Below are positions 24,066 to 36,121 of a stretch of DNA of 64,000 nucleotides, one piece after another. The notes below the pieces were generated by a model that saw nothing but the letters and a program-made list of their open reading frames with translations, ran no database searches and was not told where the DNA came from. Each line of letters begins with the position of its first letter. Within the stretch, counting starts at the first letter, position 1. The stretch is from Dermacentor variabilis (Eukaryota; Arthropoda; Arachnida; Ixodida; Ixodidae): contig NC_134572.1 in assembly GCF_050947875.1 (NCBI RefSeq), positions 158,679,105 to 158,743,104 of the forward strand. Reading direction: 5' to 3'. The position numbers and the translations under genes are program-made.

Positions 24066-24288
24066 CCCGCCGTGGTTGCTCAATGGCCACGGTTTTGGGC
24101 TGCCGAGCACGAAGTCGCAGGATCGAATCCCGGCCACGGCGACCGCATTTCGATGTGGCTGAAAATGCCCGTGTACCATCTAGGTGCACGTTAAAGAACC
24201 CCAGGTGGTGAAAATTTCCGGAGTCCTCCATCGCGGCGTGCCTCATGATCAGAAAGTGGCGTTGGCACGTAAAACCCTATAATTTTTA
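24066..24288 (+). mobile_element. Ruka-like SINE
   Basis: Plus-strand copy. The head has CGTGGTTGCTCAATGGCC (A box region) and GCAGGATCGAATCCCGGCC (B box). The body reads GTGCACGTTAAAGAACCCC and CAGGTGGTGAAAATTTCC, ending with GGCACGTAAAACCCTATAA. GTGGCGGGA before and GTGGCGTGA after the element may be a decayed target duplication. Confidence 0.92.
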
Positions 24289-25450
24289 TCGTGGCGTGAG
24301 CAGTTGAGATATATATTAACCTACTGTTCTGTTTTTCCTTTTTCTTCTTTTTTTTTTCTTTCTCCGTGCTGCACCTATTGAAAATGCTATCCATGAGGCT
24401 GTTCCAGTAATCTGTGACAGAAAGCTAAAAGTAATCATTCAAAAGCATTTTTCACCATATAGACACTCTATACTCAGAGATAAAATTAAGAAAATTAAGG
24501 AAATTGATTCATTTCAGGCAAATAAATTGAATGCTGCATGCTTTCTAACCCGGAAAACATTTAGATCTGTTTCTTTTCTATTTCTACAGTGTCCTCTATT
24601 CGAGCTGTCAGGGACACAAGCCACGGTGTACTACACATGCTCCCACAAGAGGGCGCTGAGGTGATGCCACTTTGCCAGCTGCGACAGGGGAACCCACGCC
24701 GTTATCGTCACAAGCCGTGGATTCACCGAGACCTTACTCTTCCTTTCTTTCTTTTCAGCCATGAGGGCTCATAATGCGTGTCGCTTTAGCTCCCGAAAAC
24801 ATCAAGTGCACGCCGGCTGTTCGAGCAGGCCGAGAGCTTACGTGCCGACCCTGCGATAAACGCGCACCATCACATAACGTATAGGTGGAGGCGGAGTGGG
24901 GCAGGGACGCTGGAGGAGCCGCTGTGATGCCACCGCATAAAGCGCAAAGGCGTCGCTACGTGCGCGCACTGCCTGCTTGGTGTCGCGCATACGTCAACGA
25001 CACACATGTCGCGACTGATATGCGTCTCCTCAGAAGAGGGGGGGACGAGCGACAAAGAGAACTGCCGCGCGCGCTTTGTGCATACAACCAGCGGCGCTCC
25101 CAGGGGGCGCGAGCGCGCTCTCGCTTGTGACGTGTATACACGTATAGATGGCTATCGCGCACTTGGTTTGTGACGCGTATGCGCCACTTTCGCACGCCAC
25201 CGCGACCGCTACGCGCTCAGTGTAAGCGCCGCGACGTGCGTGTCATTTTCCCTCTCGAAAAAACGTAAACATGCTGCACCCTGCCCCGGATAAAACTGTG
25301 CAGTAGCGCCACGACTACAGTGCTCTCGGTAACTACTGGCCCTTCGCTCGTGCTGCTTGGCGCCTGTAAAAGCACCAGCCGCCAACTAGGCCGCCGTAAT
25401 CATTGCTTGTATGGAGCATCGGTGCGGCCACATAGAGGTGTACTTTATCA
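24289..25450. other. Unassigned DNA
   Basis: No gene recognised. A pyrimidine run lies at 24325-24365. From about 24880 to 25300 the sequence is CpG-rich with short open frames only. Confidence 0.45.
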
Positions 25451-25692
25451 AACGGGATGTCCCAGCTAACGATAGCAAGGATGTTCTAATAAAGAAAAAA
25501 AAACGTGGGGTAGCGGGGGAAGGTGAACGCGATGCTAGTTACGGCTATAATACTTACGGTGTTCAGTCATAAGACCTGTAACGAATACCGTAGCGTTTAT
25601 AATTGTATCTTGCGCAGCGTTTGTTCCTTCTTTTTCTCTCTCTCTCTCTTTTCTTTTAGCAGCTTGGCTAACGTTAGCTGGGACACACGGTA
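25451..25692. mobile_element. Short MITE with GTGTCCCAGCTAACG ends
   Basis: The left end GGGATGTCCCAGCTAACG and right end CGTTAGCTGGGACACAC are inverted repeats. They match the ends of the larger palindromic MITE at 57196-57898, so this is a short member of that family. It is non-coding; exact ends and target site are not clear. Confidence 0.65.
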
Positions 25693-25916
25693 TATAGCTT
25701 CTGTACAGCAGAGACGCGCTTCTATTCCGGACGCGAAAATTTCGCTAGGCTATCCGATACTGCACTTCTGCCATGGGCCATCTACACTGCAAAATGTCCG
25801 CCATATTTAGTTTTCGAGCCAATCCGAAATCACGCAGCCGCTCTGCCAGCCAGCCATCCTCGACAGGATCGAGAATTTCCCAAAATGTCAGAATTTAACA
25901 GTGTGCGAGATCATGA

Positions 25917-26240
25917 TCATCATCATCGCAAGCCTATTTTATATCCACTGAAGGACGAAGGCCTCTCCCAACAATCTTCACTTATGGCTCTTCTTGCGCC
26001 AGCTGGCCCCATCCTAAGCCTGCTAATTTTCTAAATTCATCCCACCACATACTTCTGTGACGTCCTCGACTGCGCTTCCCTTCCCTTGGCACCCATTCTT
26101 CAACTTAATTACACCATCGGTTAACTGCCCTTACGCGTTACGTAGCCAGGCCAGCTCCATTTCTAACTTTTTAATTTCATCTGGAACATCGCCTACTCCC
26201 GTTTGCTCTCCAATCCACGCCGTGGTCTTTCACACCCCAT
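25917..26240 (-). mobile_element. 5'-truncated RTE-type LINE 3' end
   Basis: The minus strand encodes a decayed RTE-type C terminus (a GRE/GKR-S-RGR-like stretch and WWDEF-like residues before the stop). It ends in ATG/ATC-type trinucleotide repeats at 25917-25940. The same architecture is clearer at 56466-57115. Stops and frameshifts are present. Confidence 0.6.
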
Positions 26241-28897
26241 AAAGAAGCGGATAAGTCCAAGTACCAGCTTTTTTGCCGGACTTGACCCATTCCGACAGGA
26301 TGGCAGGCCGCGACGAGCTCAGGCCCGGCTATATGTATCGACTAGAGCCACTGGCACGCTCACCTGCGCAAGCCACTTTCAAGCGGTTACGCTGGATTCC
26401 TTCGGCGTTTAGCTGTCATTATGCGCGTATGTTTCGCAGCACTGCAGGCTTTTACCGAAATGCGTGTGCTCCACATGCTCCCTAGGGCTGCCATGCAATG
26501 CATCTCTGCCGCGCACGGGACGACCTCGCGGAGACGTGCGTCAGCAATGTTCCACGTTGAGAAAGGAGAGAGAGGCTCGCTGCCATCTCCGCATCACCGG
26601 CATCGCGGATGCATGTCGTGTCTAGGGAATCCGCGCCGTGCTGTCGCTGCTGCTGCTGCTCTTGCGGGTGCAGAGAGGCGGGGTTCGCCTTTCATCTGGC
26701 CGACCGACATCGTCGCTTCTCGGGCCGCAAGAGAAACAGAGAGGGGACCGCGGAAAACTTCTGTTTCTTTATTTCCTTAGTTTCTTCGTCATTATCTCTC
26801 TTTTTTTCTTTCTTCGCTGCGGCCACGGGCCGTTATTTTCTTCGCCGCCGTATGCTGTGCAACCCCTCCCCCCCCCCCCCCCCCCGAGTATGTCTCTTCG
26901 CTCCCTCCAATGCAGGCGAGTGGTGCGGTCGCAGACGTACGCAGCTGTGCTGTTCGCAGCCTTCTTTGACAGCGGTCCGTGTACGTATTACGGTCATGTG
27001 GATAGTTCTTGCACCAATAAAGTGACGAGCAGGGGCTGTGTGCGTGCGTGCAAGGAGAGGGGCAGTGTTGTTTAACAGGGATCACTACTGCAAGTACTTT
27101 CCAGCTGCGTTGCTCCCTGGCTTCACCGAATACACGTGATCACCTGGACACTCTGCTGGCGTCGATCTCTGCAACAACAAAAAGAAAAGTAACAGCGCTG
27201 CTATGCTTTTCTTTATTAAGAAAAGCACCCGATAAAGCATTCGCGAAATAATCTCTTTAGTGCCACCGCTCTAGCGCAGCAAGAAAAAAGCACCGTAACT
27301 GAAACCAAGAGGGGGTAAGGAGGGGGTAAGGAGGGGGCGTGGGCACGGGGGGGGTGTAGATGTAACTTATGGAAAAATGAAACGAAATGAAAACGACACA
27401 CAATGAAGACACGCGGACAACACGTATTACATGATTAAAATTGGTAAGGTTTGCAAATACCGCGAGGACAATAGAGCAATACATGGAAGTCTAGATGACA
27501 ACGATAAGCATGAGCTTTAAGAAATCAAGAAAATGTTAAGCGAATTATTTCGTTTCCATATTTCACTTGTCTGCTTTCTATAAAAGCTCGCCGAGCCTCT
27601 TGCGATGCTGCTAATAAAGTGCCGATTTAGAGAAAACAGAAAAACTGGCAAATGGCGTAAGGTTGCAGGGTTCATACCTGCAGCCGGCACCGTCAAAAAA
27701 AAAAAAACGAGAAAGAAGCGGCTCGCGCCACTGAAAAACTGGCCATGTGGCAACCATACTGCTTTGGGGGCTACAGAATCAGATTATTATTCTCACAGCG
27801 CGCACATAAAACCCAGAAAAAGAAGGGAGAAGGTAGACGTCCGTCTTTTGTTTTTAGCGCGCGCTGTAAGTAATAGTGATGCAGACCTACCGACTCACCC
27901 AAGTTAGCTACTGTACTAAAAACTCAGATGTGTTATTTCATTACCTAAAAAGGATATTGCCCAAGGATGGCACAACTCTTACTGTAAGAACTGTTTGTGC
28001 AAGAAAAAATGCATTGCCCGGCTTATTCTAGGGTAGTATATACATTTACCGATATTGTCGCTAGATTTAGCCACTTTCTTCTCTGTTTAGAAACATTTAT
28101 TTCTTTATTTATTTATTTAGCGACCAGCGACATTTTCTAGCGATGTGACAAAACAATTAGCGAAATTCCAGGCCCTTCGAAGTTAGCAAAGTTCTTTCAA
28201 AGATAGCCTTCTAGAACACACTTTATTATTCAATAGTCACATGTAAGCGGCAGAAAATAGCTGCATGAGGCGTAGGCTCTGTGGCTATGATGGAAGAATG
28301 GTGGCCTTCACAGGATTCACAGTGCGCTGACAAAATGCAAGGTTCTTTCTTTTTTTTCTTCTTCTTTTTAACAAAACAATTTAGAGGCCCCTTAATGCTC
28401 TAGGTTCTACACGTTCACTAAATAGGTTCAATTGGTGGATATTTACAAATTATATCGTGAGATTTCGAACGTCGCAGCTAAACAATACGATAGATCGACT
28501 AAGAAAGGCGTATACATAGGAGCGGCTCGGCTCGTAGACGCGAACCTGACCACACTGCGTTTTTGGCGCATGGGTTTGGAAAAATCAGTACTGCGAAGGG
28601 CCTTGAGGTAGACCAAAGAGCGGAACCGTAGTATTTGATCTGCATAAAGGTCACGTAATTGACATGCCCATGCTAACGTGCGACCTTGAGCGTCTTGCAG
28701 AATTTCGCTATCCGTTCAGGAGAACCGAGAACAACAACATTTTCGGGGATAATTTGGACTGAGTGCCTTCCCGCGTAAGGAAAATCAGATTCCGTGTATA
28801 TATTTTAACCCTGTGTTAGGATCCTCACAATCTGAGAGTAAAGGCCAAACTTCGTCTGTCATCGTTCGTTGTTATGTATGAATAAATGTCAGTTATA
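26241..28897. other. Unassigned DNA, partly GC-rich
   Basis: No gene recognised. A GC-rich part at about 26270-26980 contains a C run (26870-26885) and overlapping open frames on both strands without domains. Near 27313-27352 is a G-rich microsatellite. Near 27652-27708 a tRNA-like word (GGGTTCATACCTGCAG) precedes a 13-base A run and might be a SINE relic, but the rest of a SINE is not visible. Confidence 0.45.
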
Positions 28898-28925
28898 TAT
28901 TAATGTAAAATTGTAAAAAAAATTA

Positions 28926-29061
28926 TAAAGCGGTCTGCGCTGGACGCATGAAAGAAGACAAAGAAATGGGCTAGGGGAGAAGGAAAAAGTTGGAATAAAA
29001 TGGCGGACGACACCCGTCTCACTGAGATTATGTCATTTCTGCTGCCGTTCTAGTTAGCAAC
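28926..29061 (+). repeat. 5' LTR of Gypsy element
   Basis: About 136 bp, directly repeated at 33013-33154 with roughly 85-90% identity by eye. It starts TAAAGCGGTCTGCGCTGG and ends near CTAGTTAGCAACG. No clean TG...CA ends are visible, so the true LTR may extend a little further on either side. Confidence 0.75.
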
Positions 29062-29070
29062 GCTACATTT

Positions 29071-29084
29071 TGGCGCAGCCGACC
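29071..29084 (+). promoter_or_regulatory. Probable tRNA primer-binding site
   Basis: TGGCGCAGCCGACC begins ten bases after the left repeat. TGG at this place pairs with the CCA end of a tRNA, which would prime minus-strand DNA synthesis. The tRNA identity was not determined. Confidence 0.6.
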
Positions 29085-29156
29085 GTTTTCGACGACCAGC
29101 CATGCGGGTGACGTTTAACGTCGACCAGGCGTCATCGGAGTCTGTTGTGTTAACTG

Positions 29157-29189
29157 CACTCAGTGTCTGATAACTGCAGACACTGAGTG
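29157..29189. repeat. Perfect 13-bp-arm hairpin
   Basis: CACTCAGTGTCTG (29157-29169) and its exact reverse complement (29177-29189) flank the 7-base loop ATAACTG. It lies in the leader of the Gypsy element. It could be a leader RNA structure, or another of the local inverted duplications seen through the window. Confidence 0.8.
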
Positions 29190-29248
29190 AACTCGTTCTG
29201 GAACCCATACGACGTGACATCCTCAAAGAGGTAACGCCTGCCAGGAAG

Positions 29249-30110
29249 GTGAGCCTAGACTTGAGTGTTATGGAACTGCAAAGGCATATTATGCAACAGA
29301 TCGAAATAATGAGAACTTTCGTCCAAGCGCTTAATCGAGAGCAATCAGCGCGAGGAATTGTTGAACCGGATGTTCTTGAAGGAAACTCGCAAAGTGCGCA
29401 CTACTGGCTGTGGTTTTTCGAGTATGCCTGTGACAAGAATATGTGGCACTCCGACGACACAAAGATTTTGAATATGCGCCGCTATTTGGGCGGTATAGCC
29501 TGAAATGGTAGGATGTGCAACTCATGGATCATGGAACAACATTTGGGAACTGCGGAAAAGCAACTTTTTAGCGGCTTTCGAAGGCAACGCAGTAGGAAGA
29601 TGGGATACGGCACTACGGTTCAGTTATACAGGTGGCTCTCTGCTTGAGTACTGTCTTGAGAAGCTTCGCCTATTGTATTCTGCAGAACCGAAGCTGTCGT
29701 CTTCTGCTGTTGTAGCTTTTATAACGCAAGGGTTGTGTATCGGGATCCGGAGTCATGTCCAGCTCAAAGGTCCAAGAACATTTGATGACCTTCTGATCTT
29801 TCTACAGACCTCAGTGCCAAGAATTACATTGAGAAGACAGCCAGGTCGTAGAACAGAACAACTTGATTCTCGTAAGCTGAGTGAGCATCTAGAGTCGTTG
29901 CCGTCATCTGAATGTGAAGATAGCTTCATAAACAAATCCCTGGGAAGCGTCAATCATGACTGTGAGGATGGTGAAGAACCAATTATCGCAGTTCACGGCA
30001 ACCTACTTCCACATAATCTGTCTACCGTGGTCACAAGCTCCAGAAAAAGAGCTACAGTGAGACAGTGTATTTGGTGTCGTCAAGCTTATTGTACGCCACC
30101 ATTAAGGTAG
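29249..30110 (+). pseudogene. Gypsy gag, broken
   Basis: Two overlapping plus-strand frames (29249-29503 and 29505-30110) resemble a Gypsy capsid. They contain NSQSAHYWLWFFEYACDKN, then WNNIWELRKSNFLAAFEG after a frame change near 29500. A remnant of a Cys motif, VRQCIWCRQAYC, sits at the end where a zinc knuckle is expected. Gag would assemble the particle and bind genomic RNA. Identification rests on position and gross pattern as much as on motifs. Confidence 0.65.
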
Positions 30111-30256
30111 ATGGCATTGAAGTGAATGTTCTCGTTGACAGTGGAGCTTCGGTATCAATTATCAACAAGACTCGAGTGGATGCCGGTCGTCCGCACGCTG
30201 GTAGAACATTGCGTGTCCAAGCCTGCGATGGGTCAGTGACCATGCATAGTGAATGA
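30065..30256 (+). pseudogene. Gypsy aspartic protease fragment
   Basis: The frame encodes VNVLVDSGASVSIINKTRV, an intact retropepsin active-site loop (D-S-G-A). A stop follows at about 30254, before the flap and C-terminal motifs. The protease would cleave Gag and Pol. It overlaps the end of gag in another frame and is out of frame with the RT. Confidence 0.82.
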
Positions 30257-30428
30257 GTAACCCTGGCTATTTAGTATCAAGAACATGCTATTACCAGTGA
30301 CGTATTCGCAATTCCCAATGTCACCTACGATTTTCTTTTGTCCTGTCGAGACATGAAAAAACTTAAGATAAACCTCTACTGGGATGACAAAGTAATGGCC
30401 GAAGACACGATAAGAACAGAAGATCCTG

Positions 30429-31409
30429 GTGAAGAAGCTAGAGGGTATCAAGGCTCATTATTCACCAGGACGACACCAAACTAAGTACCCAGAGCTTACA
30501 TGCATGGGCAGCTACCCTCCAGCAATGAAATCACATGTCCTTCCTTTCGAGCTCGCAGATAAAACAGTGGTTCGTGGAACCCCCTATAATAGGTCCAGAG
30601 ATGAAAAGGTGTGGCTGAAAAAGGTTTTGCAAGAAATGTTGGACGCAGGTATCATCCGGCCTTCTGTATCCCCATTTACTTCTCCTACAACTATTGCACC
30701 AAAAGAAGACAGGACATTCCGCCTCTGCACAGACTGCCGGGCTCTCAATCGCCAAGCTGAATTGATACGTTATGCAATGCCGAGAATCGACATCATTGAG
30801 GAAACTGGTGGTTGCCATTGTTTTTCACGAATATACCTCTGCAAGGGTTTTCGGCAGAATCTACTAAGTGAAGAAACGAAGAAGTACACCGCTTTCATAA
30901 CCCCATTTGACTTGTTTGAGTACAACCGCCTACCATTTGGTTGGGAAAACTCCGCTGCGTCGTTTCACAAGATTATGACGGACATTATGAAACCTTACCT
31001 GGGCACATTTTGCAATGTGTACATTGACGACATCATCATCTACTCAAAGACAAAGAATGAACACCGTAGTCATCCTTCAAAAGTTCTTCACGCCCTCACT
31101 CTTGCCCAACTCAAATTCAACTTCAAGAAAAGTGCGTTCTTTCAAGATACCGTAGTATTTCTTGGCACGTTTGATGAACACACTAAAAGCACTAAGAAAG
31201 AATCGATAGAGAGAATCTCCAAGCTGGTAAAGCCTTATGACGTGCACTCCCTGCGCGTTTTTCTTGGCCTAGCAGGACACTTCCGGGCGTTTATCAAAGA
31301 CTATGCACTGAGAAAAAGGTGCTTCACACGTTTAACTCAAAAAGACGTGCCTTTTCAATGGGACAAGAAGTGCGAAGCTGTCTATTGTGAGCTTGTAAAA
31401 CTAATATAG
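30429..31409 (+). pseudogene. Gypsy reverse transcriptase
   Basis: This 326-residue frame covers the RT. It shows VLQEMLDAGIIRPSVSPFTS, FRLCTDCRALNRQ, TAFITPFDLFEYNRLPFGW and the intact catalytic box FCNVYIDDIIIYS. The connection motif SLRVFLGLAGHFRAFIKDYA follows. A TAG near 31407 ends it at the start of RNase H, and the same frame continues after the stop. This is the polymerase that copies element RNA into DNA. The active site survives but the polyprotein is cut. Confidence 0.9.
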
Positions 31410-31421
31410 TCGGACCCCATC

Positions 31422-32552
31422 TTGCGAATACCGGAATTTTCTCTGCCTTTCGTGATGAACACGCACGCATCACATTATCTTACCGGTGCAGTTCTATACC
31501 AGAAACCCTCCAAACAAGCTGATGAAACCAAACACTACGTTGTGGGGTACTACAGCTATGCCCTGAAACCCGCCGAAATCAATTGCTCTACCACAGAAAA
31601 GGAAGCTCTGGCCGTCTTAAAAGTTGTGCAACACTTTCGTACTTGCCTGGAAGGTGCCAAATTCATACTTTTAACTGACCATCAAGCACTGATTCAACTT
31701 CTGAGCATGATCCAGCCAAGAGGCCGCATTGCTAAATGGGTGAACTATCTGCAACAATCTGATTTCGTAATTTCGCATTGTCCTGGCGCACTCCTCACCG
31801 ACGCTGACGCACTGTCAAGATTACTTTTACACGAATCAAGCAAGAATCCAGAGGCAATCAATCATATTAAGCTGTGGGAAGGTACTGAAGAGCTGCAGTT
31901 TATCAATGGAAGGTATCACGTACCACCAACTATGATTCCAAGGATTCTTCATCTATACCACGACACTCCTAGATCGGGCGGACATGATCGCTTCTGGCGC
32001 ACTTATAAGAAATTGCTCATGAGATTCACATGGCCGGGCATGAAAAACGACATCAGCCATTACATCCGCACATGCCACCTCTGCCAGATGAGCGAAGTTA
32101 GATTTAAACAATCGACAGACGTTATGACAAACCCTGAATATTCAAGCGTCCCGTTCGAAGTAATTCATTTGGACTTCGCGGAGCTCAAAAATAAGGGGGA
32201 AGGAGTCAAGCGAACGCAAGCTTTCTTGCTCTTCATAAATGAGTGCACAAGGACGATTGCGGCTAAAGCTGGCAAAGAAGACGCAAACAGCGTAATAGAT
32301 CTCCTCAAGAATGAATGCTTTAAACACACAAAGACGCTCGTCTGCGACAACGGGCCGGCTTTCCGGAGTGCCAAATTATCCAAGTGGGCACAGGAGCACA
32401 GAATAATGATCAAGTATTCTTCTCCATACCACCCGGCAGCAAACGGCCTAGCGGAACGTGCCATACGCGGCATCAAACAGTATCTGCAGATGATATCCAG
32501 ACTTTGCCGGTGGCTGTTAGTGCTGTCTCGATGCCGCTGTGAAACATCATAA
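31422..32552 (+). pseudogene. Gypsy RNase H and integrase
   Basis: In frame with the RT after one stop. RNase H motifs include FSLPFVMNTHASHYLTGAVL (an Asp-to-Asn-like change at the first catalytic position), STTEKEALAVLKVV and ILLTDHQALIQLL. The integrase zinc domain is HLYHDTPRSGGH then CHLCQ. The core has EVIHLDFAEL, TLVCDNGPAFRS and HPAANGLAERAIRG, giving the D, D and E residues. Homology stops at about 32490 and continues in another frame. It integrates the DNA copy into host chromatin. Confidence 0.88.
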
Positions 32553-32996
32553 CAGATCGTGCACCACTGGTTTAGGCTGCAGCCCTCATTTTGCAACTTC
32601 GGGTACAGCGCCCATACTTTCTGCAGATCGTGAGCTAGGCCTCCTAGAGAACCTCGAACTCGCTGAAGTAAGGAAAACTGTAAAAGAACAGGAGGTCTAC
32701 AAGCGCCGCATCAAACGAAATTTTGATAAAAGGCACAGTAGCGACATACTGAACATACTGGACACAACCATATATGTATGTATGTCCATATACTGGACAT
32801 ACAACCTAGAGACTTCGTCCGTGTAAGGAAAGAAGCTGTGCCTTCAAATTCTAAATTTTGTGGACCATTTCGAGTGATTAAGACTGCATGCCAGCATGGA
32901 ATATTGAAGAATGTCTGGTACACCGGAGCCTCGGGTCAAATGGAGTGCGCCTCTATTGGAAACATATTCAAGTATTACCCCAGGAGGTGTAATTAA
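32539..32996 (+). pseudogene. Gypsy integrase C-terminal region
   Basis: Shifted frames contain YKRRIKRNFDKRH and then RDFVRVRKEAVPSN with FCGPFRVIK, a GPY/F-type integrase C terminus. An ATGTATGT-type repeat with a duplicated CATACTGGACATA word (32740-32800) separates the two pieces and adds bases out of frame. Confidence 0.72.
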
Positions 32997-33012
32997 AAGA
33001 AATCCGGGAGAG

Positions 33013-33154
33013 TAAAGCGGTCTACGCTGGACGCATGAAAGAAGACAAATAAGAAATGGGCTAGGGTGAAGGGAGAAAAAAGAAGTTGGACTAAACTGGC
33101 GGACAACACCCGTCTCACTGAGATTGTCATTTCTGCTGCCATTCTAGATAGGAA
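33013..33154 (+). repeat. 3' LTR of Gypsy element
   Basis: Direct repeat of 28926-29061, about 142 bp, preceded by a purine-rich tract (32996-33012) that would serve as the polypurine primer. Divergence from the left copy, including small indels, indicates an old insertion. Confidence 0.75.
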
Positions 33155-33170
33155 CAATGTATTAATGTAA

Positions 33171-33874
33171 TGTATACGCAAATACCCACTACACACGGCT
33201 TGCAAATTCATTGTCAGTTATTCCTTATTCATCCCGAACGCGAGACGTTTCGGTAAATGAATCAAGCCGTGATAACGCATATTCTAATATTATAAACACC
33301 TATGTTAAATAAACTTTACTCCAATGTTCTAGCGACACTTGTAGCAAGCTTGCATAATAATTTATTTATTAACTTATTAATTATTTAATTATTTATTAAT
33401 TTACAAGACACTCCAGGCTAATGTATTGTTCAAGTAGGAATGGGAGATTGTTTAGTACATGGACCATAACGACGAACAAAAGCTTAGAAAATCGGACAAC
33501 AGAAAACACGTAAATTTTCAATAAAATATAACTGTACTCAGAAAAAACAATGTACGGTGCAGGTGGCAAAGAAGCATTTCAGGAGAACCGAAATTCTTCA
33601 AAAACGGGCCAACATATTATGAATAGGATGCGTTTGGAAACTGTAGCATGTAAAAGGCATAACTCAAACATACAAACCCATCAAAAGAACAGGTTTGTTC
33701 CAGTCGCTGACTGTTCTTGCAAAAAAGGTGGCGGGCAATTGGGATATTCCCTAATGCTAAATTTCAGCGCAGATGTATACGTGTTTTCATTTTGGGATAC
33801 ATTAAGGCAACTAATTTGAGGATGAAATCACTGCACCGACCTGTAGCGGGCAATGCCGTGAGCGCCTTCGCAGA
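33171..33874. other. Gap with no recognisable feature
   Basis: AT-rich sequence with TTATTTATTAATTA runs (33360-33405). No gene, RNA or element terminus was identified. Confidence 0.45.
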
Positions 33875-34925
33875 TGCACGAGCAGGATGGGAACGCTGGC
33901 ATGATGAGCGGCATCGGAGCCAGCTGCGGAAGAAGACAACGAAGACGAAGGTGCGAGCAGTGGCAGGAGCGCGAGTGCCAGTATGGGAACGCTGGCATGG
34001 TGAGGGCATCGGAGCCAGCTGTGGAAAAGGACGACGGCGACGAAGGTGCGAACAGTGGTAGGAGCACGATGGGCAGTATGAGAACGCCGGCATAGTGACG
34101 GCATCGGAGCCAGCTGTGGAAGAAGACTACGACCGCGAAGGTGCTAGCAGTGGCAGGAGCGCGAGGGGCAGATAGGAACGCTGGCATGGGGATGGCATCG
34201 GAACCAGCTGTGGAAGAAGACGACGACGACGAAAGTGCGAAAGTAACAGGAGCACAACGGGCAGTATGGGAACGCTGGCATGGTGACGGCACCGGAGCCA
34301 GCTGTGGAAGAAGAGGACGACGACGAATGTGCGAGCAGTGGCCGGAGCGCGAGGGGCACTATGGCAACGCTGGCATGGTGACGGCATCGGAGCCAGCTGT
34401 GGAAGAAGAGGACGACGACGAAGGTGCGAGCAGTGGCAGGAGCACGACGAGCAGTATGGGAACGCTGGCCACATGAGCGGCATAGAAGACAGCTGGGGAA
34501 GAAGACGACGACGACGAAGGTGCGAGCAGTGGCAGGAGCACGAGGGGCCATAAGGGAACGCTGGCATGATGAATGGCATAGGAGCCAGCTGTGGAAGAAG
34601 ACAATGACCACGAAAGTGCTAGCAGTGGCTGGAGCGCGAGGGTGGTATGGGAACTCTGGCATGATCAGCGGCATCGGAGACAGCTGCGGAAGAAGACGAC
34701 GACGAAGGTGTGACCTGTGGCAGGAGCGCGAGGGGCAGTATGGGAACGCTGGCATGTTTAGCAGTATCGAAGCCAGCCGTGGAAGAAAACGACGACAACG
34801 ACGAAGGTGCGAGCAGCGGCAAGAGCGCGAGGTGTAGTGTGAGAACGCTGGCATGAGGAGCGACATCGGAGCCAGCCCTGGCAGACGACGACGACGAACG
34901 CGCGAGCGGTGGCACGAGCGCGCTT
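33875..34925. repeat. Minisatellite, 95-bp unit, about 11 copies
   Basis: The word GAACGCTGGCAT recurs at 33891, 33987, 34082, 34176, 34270, 34365, 34460, 34556, 34651, 34743 and 34843, giving periods of 92-100 bp. Each unit also carries GCATCGGAGCCAGCTGTGGA, a GACGACGACGA run and GCGAGCAGTGGCAGGAGC. The repeat creates long open frames on both strands (up to 240 codons on minus), rich in Ser/Arg/Pro or in Arg/Glu. Those frames shift from copy to copy and are not taken as genes. Confidence 0.92.
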
Positions 34926-36121
34926 AGGACAACGACAGCTCTAAAACTAAATTACACCCTTTGATTTGTATCTTCCCACACAACAATAAACGTCATCTGT
35001 ATTGTCCGCATTTCCTTTCTTTAACGCTGCGCACCCGGTACTTCTCAGTAACGAATGGCATGCGCGTTATCAGCATGAGAAGCATTGTCGACCTGAAAGC
35101 AGCTGGCGCGGCGTTTTCTAGAAAGGAAACGCAAGTAAGGCTGCTGATGATAATCGTTGTGTGGCAGATATACACCCCGAAGGGTGGACCTTTGTATGAG
35201 AGTGCAGGAACGTGTGCCTAATAGCCACACTCTGAAACAAATCTGGGGACACCTAAGCAGTTTTTATGGGTTGTGAATGCGAAAGCAATAACCTGAATTT
35301 CATCGCCGCTATGAACTCCTAGAGCGTTGAGACTCTTGACGAACGCCTCCTAGATAGCACAATGCCGGATTAGTTCGTTTCATTACGTCATGCTACCTTG
35401 CCCGATTGCCACAGAATCTAGCGGGTACGCTACCGAATAAGCCTCGATTTTTTGACGTCACCACCAACCGTTTCGTCAAACCAGGCTTGCCAATGGAAAT
35501 TTCGGTCCATGTAGCATGATGTCATAAAACAGTGCACAGGCCTGCCATCTAAGAGGCGCTGCTTTAGCTCACTGTTTAAGGCGCTCAGCGTCTGTGCCTT
35601 GGGTTGCAGGCTCGAAACTCACTACCAGCAAATCTTCTTCCTTTCGAATTTATTCTATTTTTATACAGTAATTTAATTATAGCGATTACTGAGGTGAAGT
35701 TAGAATACAGGTGCGAGGTTGCGCGAACAAGGAACACGCGGATAACATAGGCTTCGGCGAGCGACAGTGGCGTGGCGTCGCTGCGATGCCCTCTCCCCTC
35801 ACGCACCACCGGGCGCGCCAGCACGGCAGCATATGTATCCTTTCGCCCGATTTGCTCTGTCGAGGAGTGCACGTGATGTGATGTAGCCAACGGAAATTTA
35901 GGTGCAGTTTCCCTTCTACAGGCACCAGCTGTTGTGCTCAACGTGACATTTGATGCTTTCGCATCAAAAGAAAACTTCAACGTGCTTCTGTGAGTTAAAA
36001 TTTGAGCTAGATAGTGTGGTGAAACCTAGTAGGTTTGGCTGATTGGGGCTGAATATAGGCTGACGCATTTAATTGCGGAAATTTATTGCCATCTTTAGAC
36101 TCACTTCAGCGTCACGTTTAA
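34926..36121. other. Unassigned DNA with a tRNA-like SINE relic
   Basis: No protein gene recognised. At about 35563-35625 a plus-strand stretch reads TTTAGCTCACTGTTTAAGG (A-box-like), then GGTTGCAGGCTCGAAACTC (B-box-like). This resembles the head of a second type of tRNA-derived SINE, unlike Ruka in sequence. No full cloverleaf or clear 3' end is visible. Confidence 0.45.

Larger units (their letters stand above)
28909..33159 (+). mobile_element. Degenerate Ty3/Gypsy LTR retrotransposon
   Basis: A plus-strand element of about 4.2 kb with very short direct terminal repeats (28926-29061 and 33013-33154). A primer-binding-like TGGCGCAGCCGACC follows the left repeat, and a purine-rich AAAAGAAATCCGGGAGAG precedes the right one. 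Coding order is gag, protease, RT, RNase H, integrase: the standard Gypsy order. TATTAATGTAA occurs on both sides (28898-28908, 33160-33170) and may mark the duplicated target, though 11 bp is long for this class. Gag, the RT/RNase H junction and the integrase end contain stops or frameshifts. The copy is old and inactive. Confidence 0.85.

Noticed and set aside
26609..27075. Overlapping 138- and 145-codon frames
   Set aside because: Same compositional explanation; they cross a C run and show no conserved domain.
27640..27715. SINE with poly(A) tail
   Set aside because: Only a B-box-like word and an A run are visible; no A box, body or target duplication.
34144..34866. 240-codon minus-strand open frame
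   Set aside because: It lies wholly in the 95-bp minisatellite, and several other frames on both strands are equally open; it reflects the repeat.
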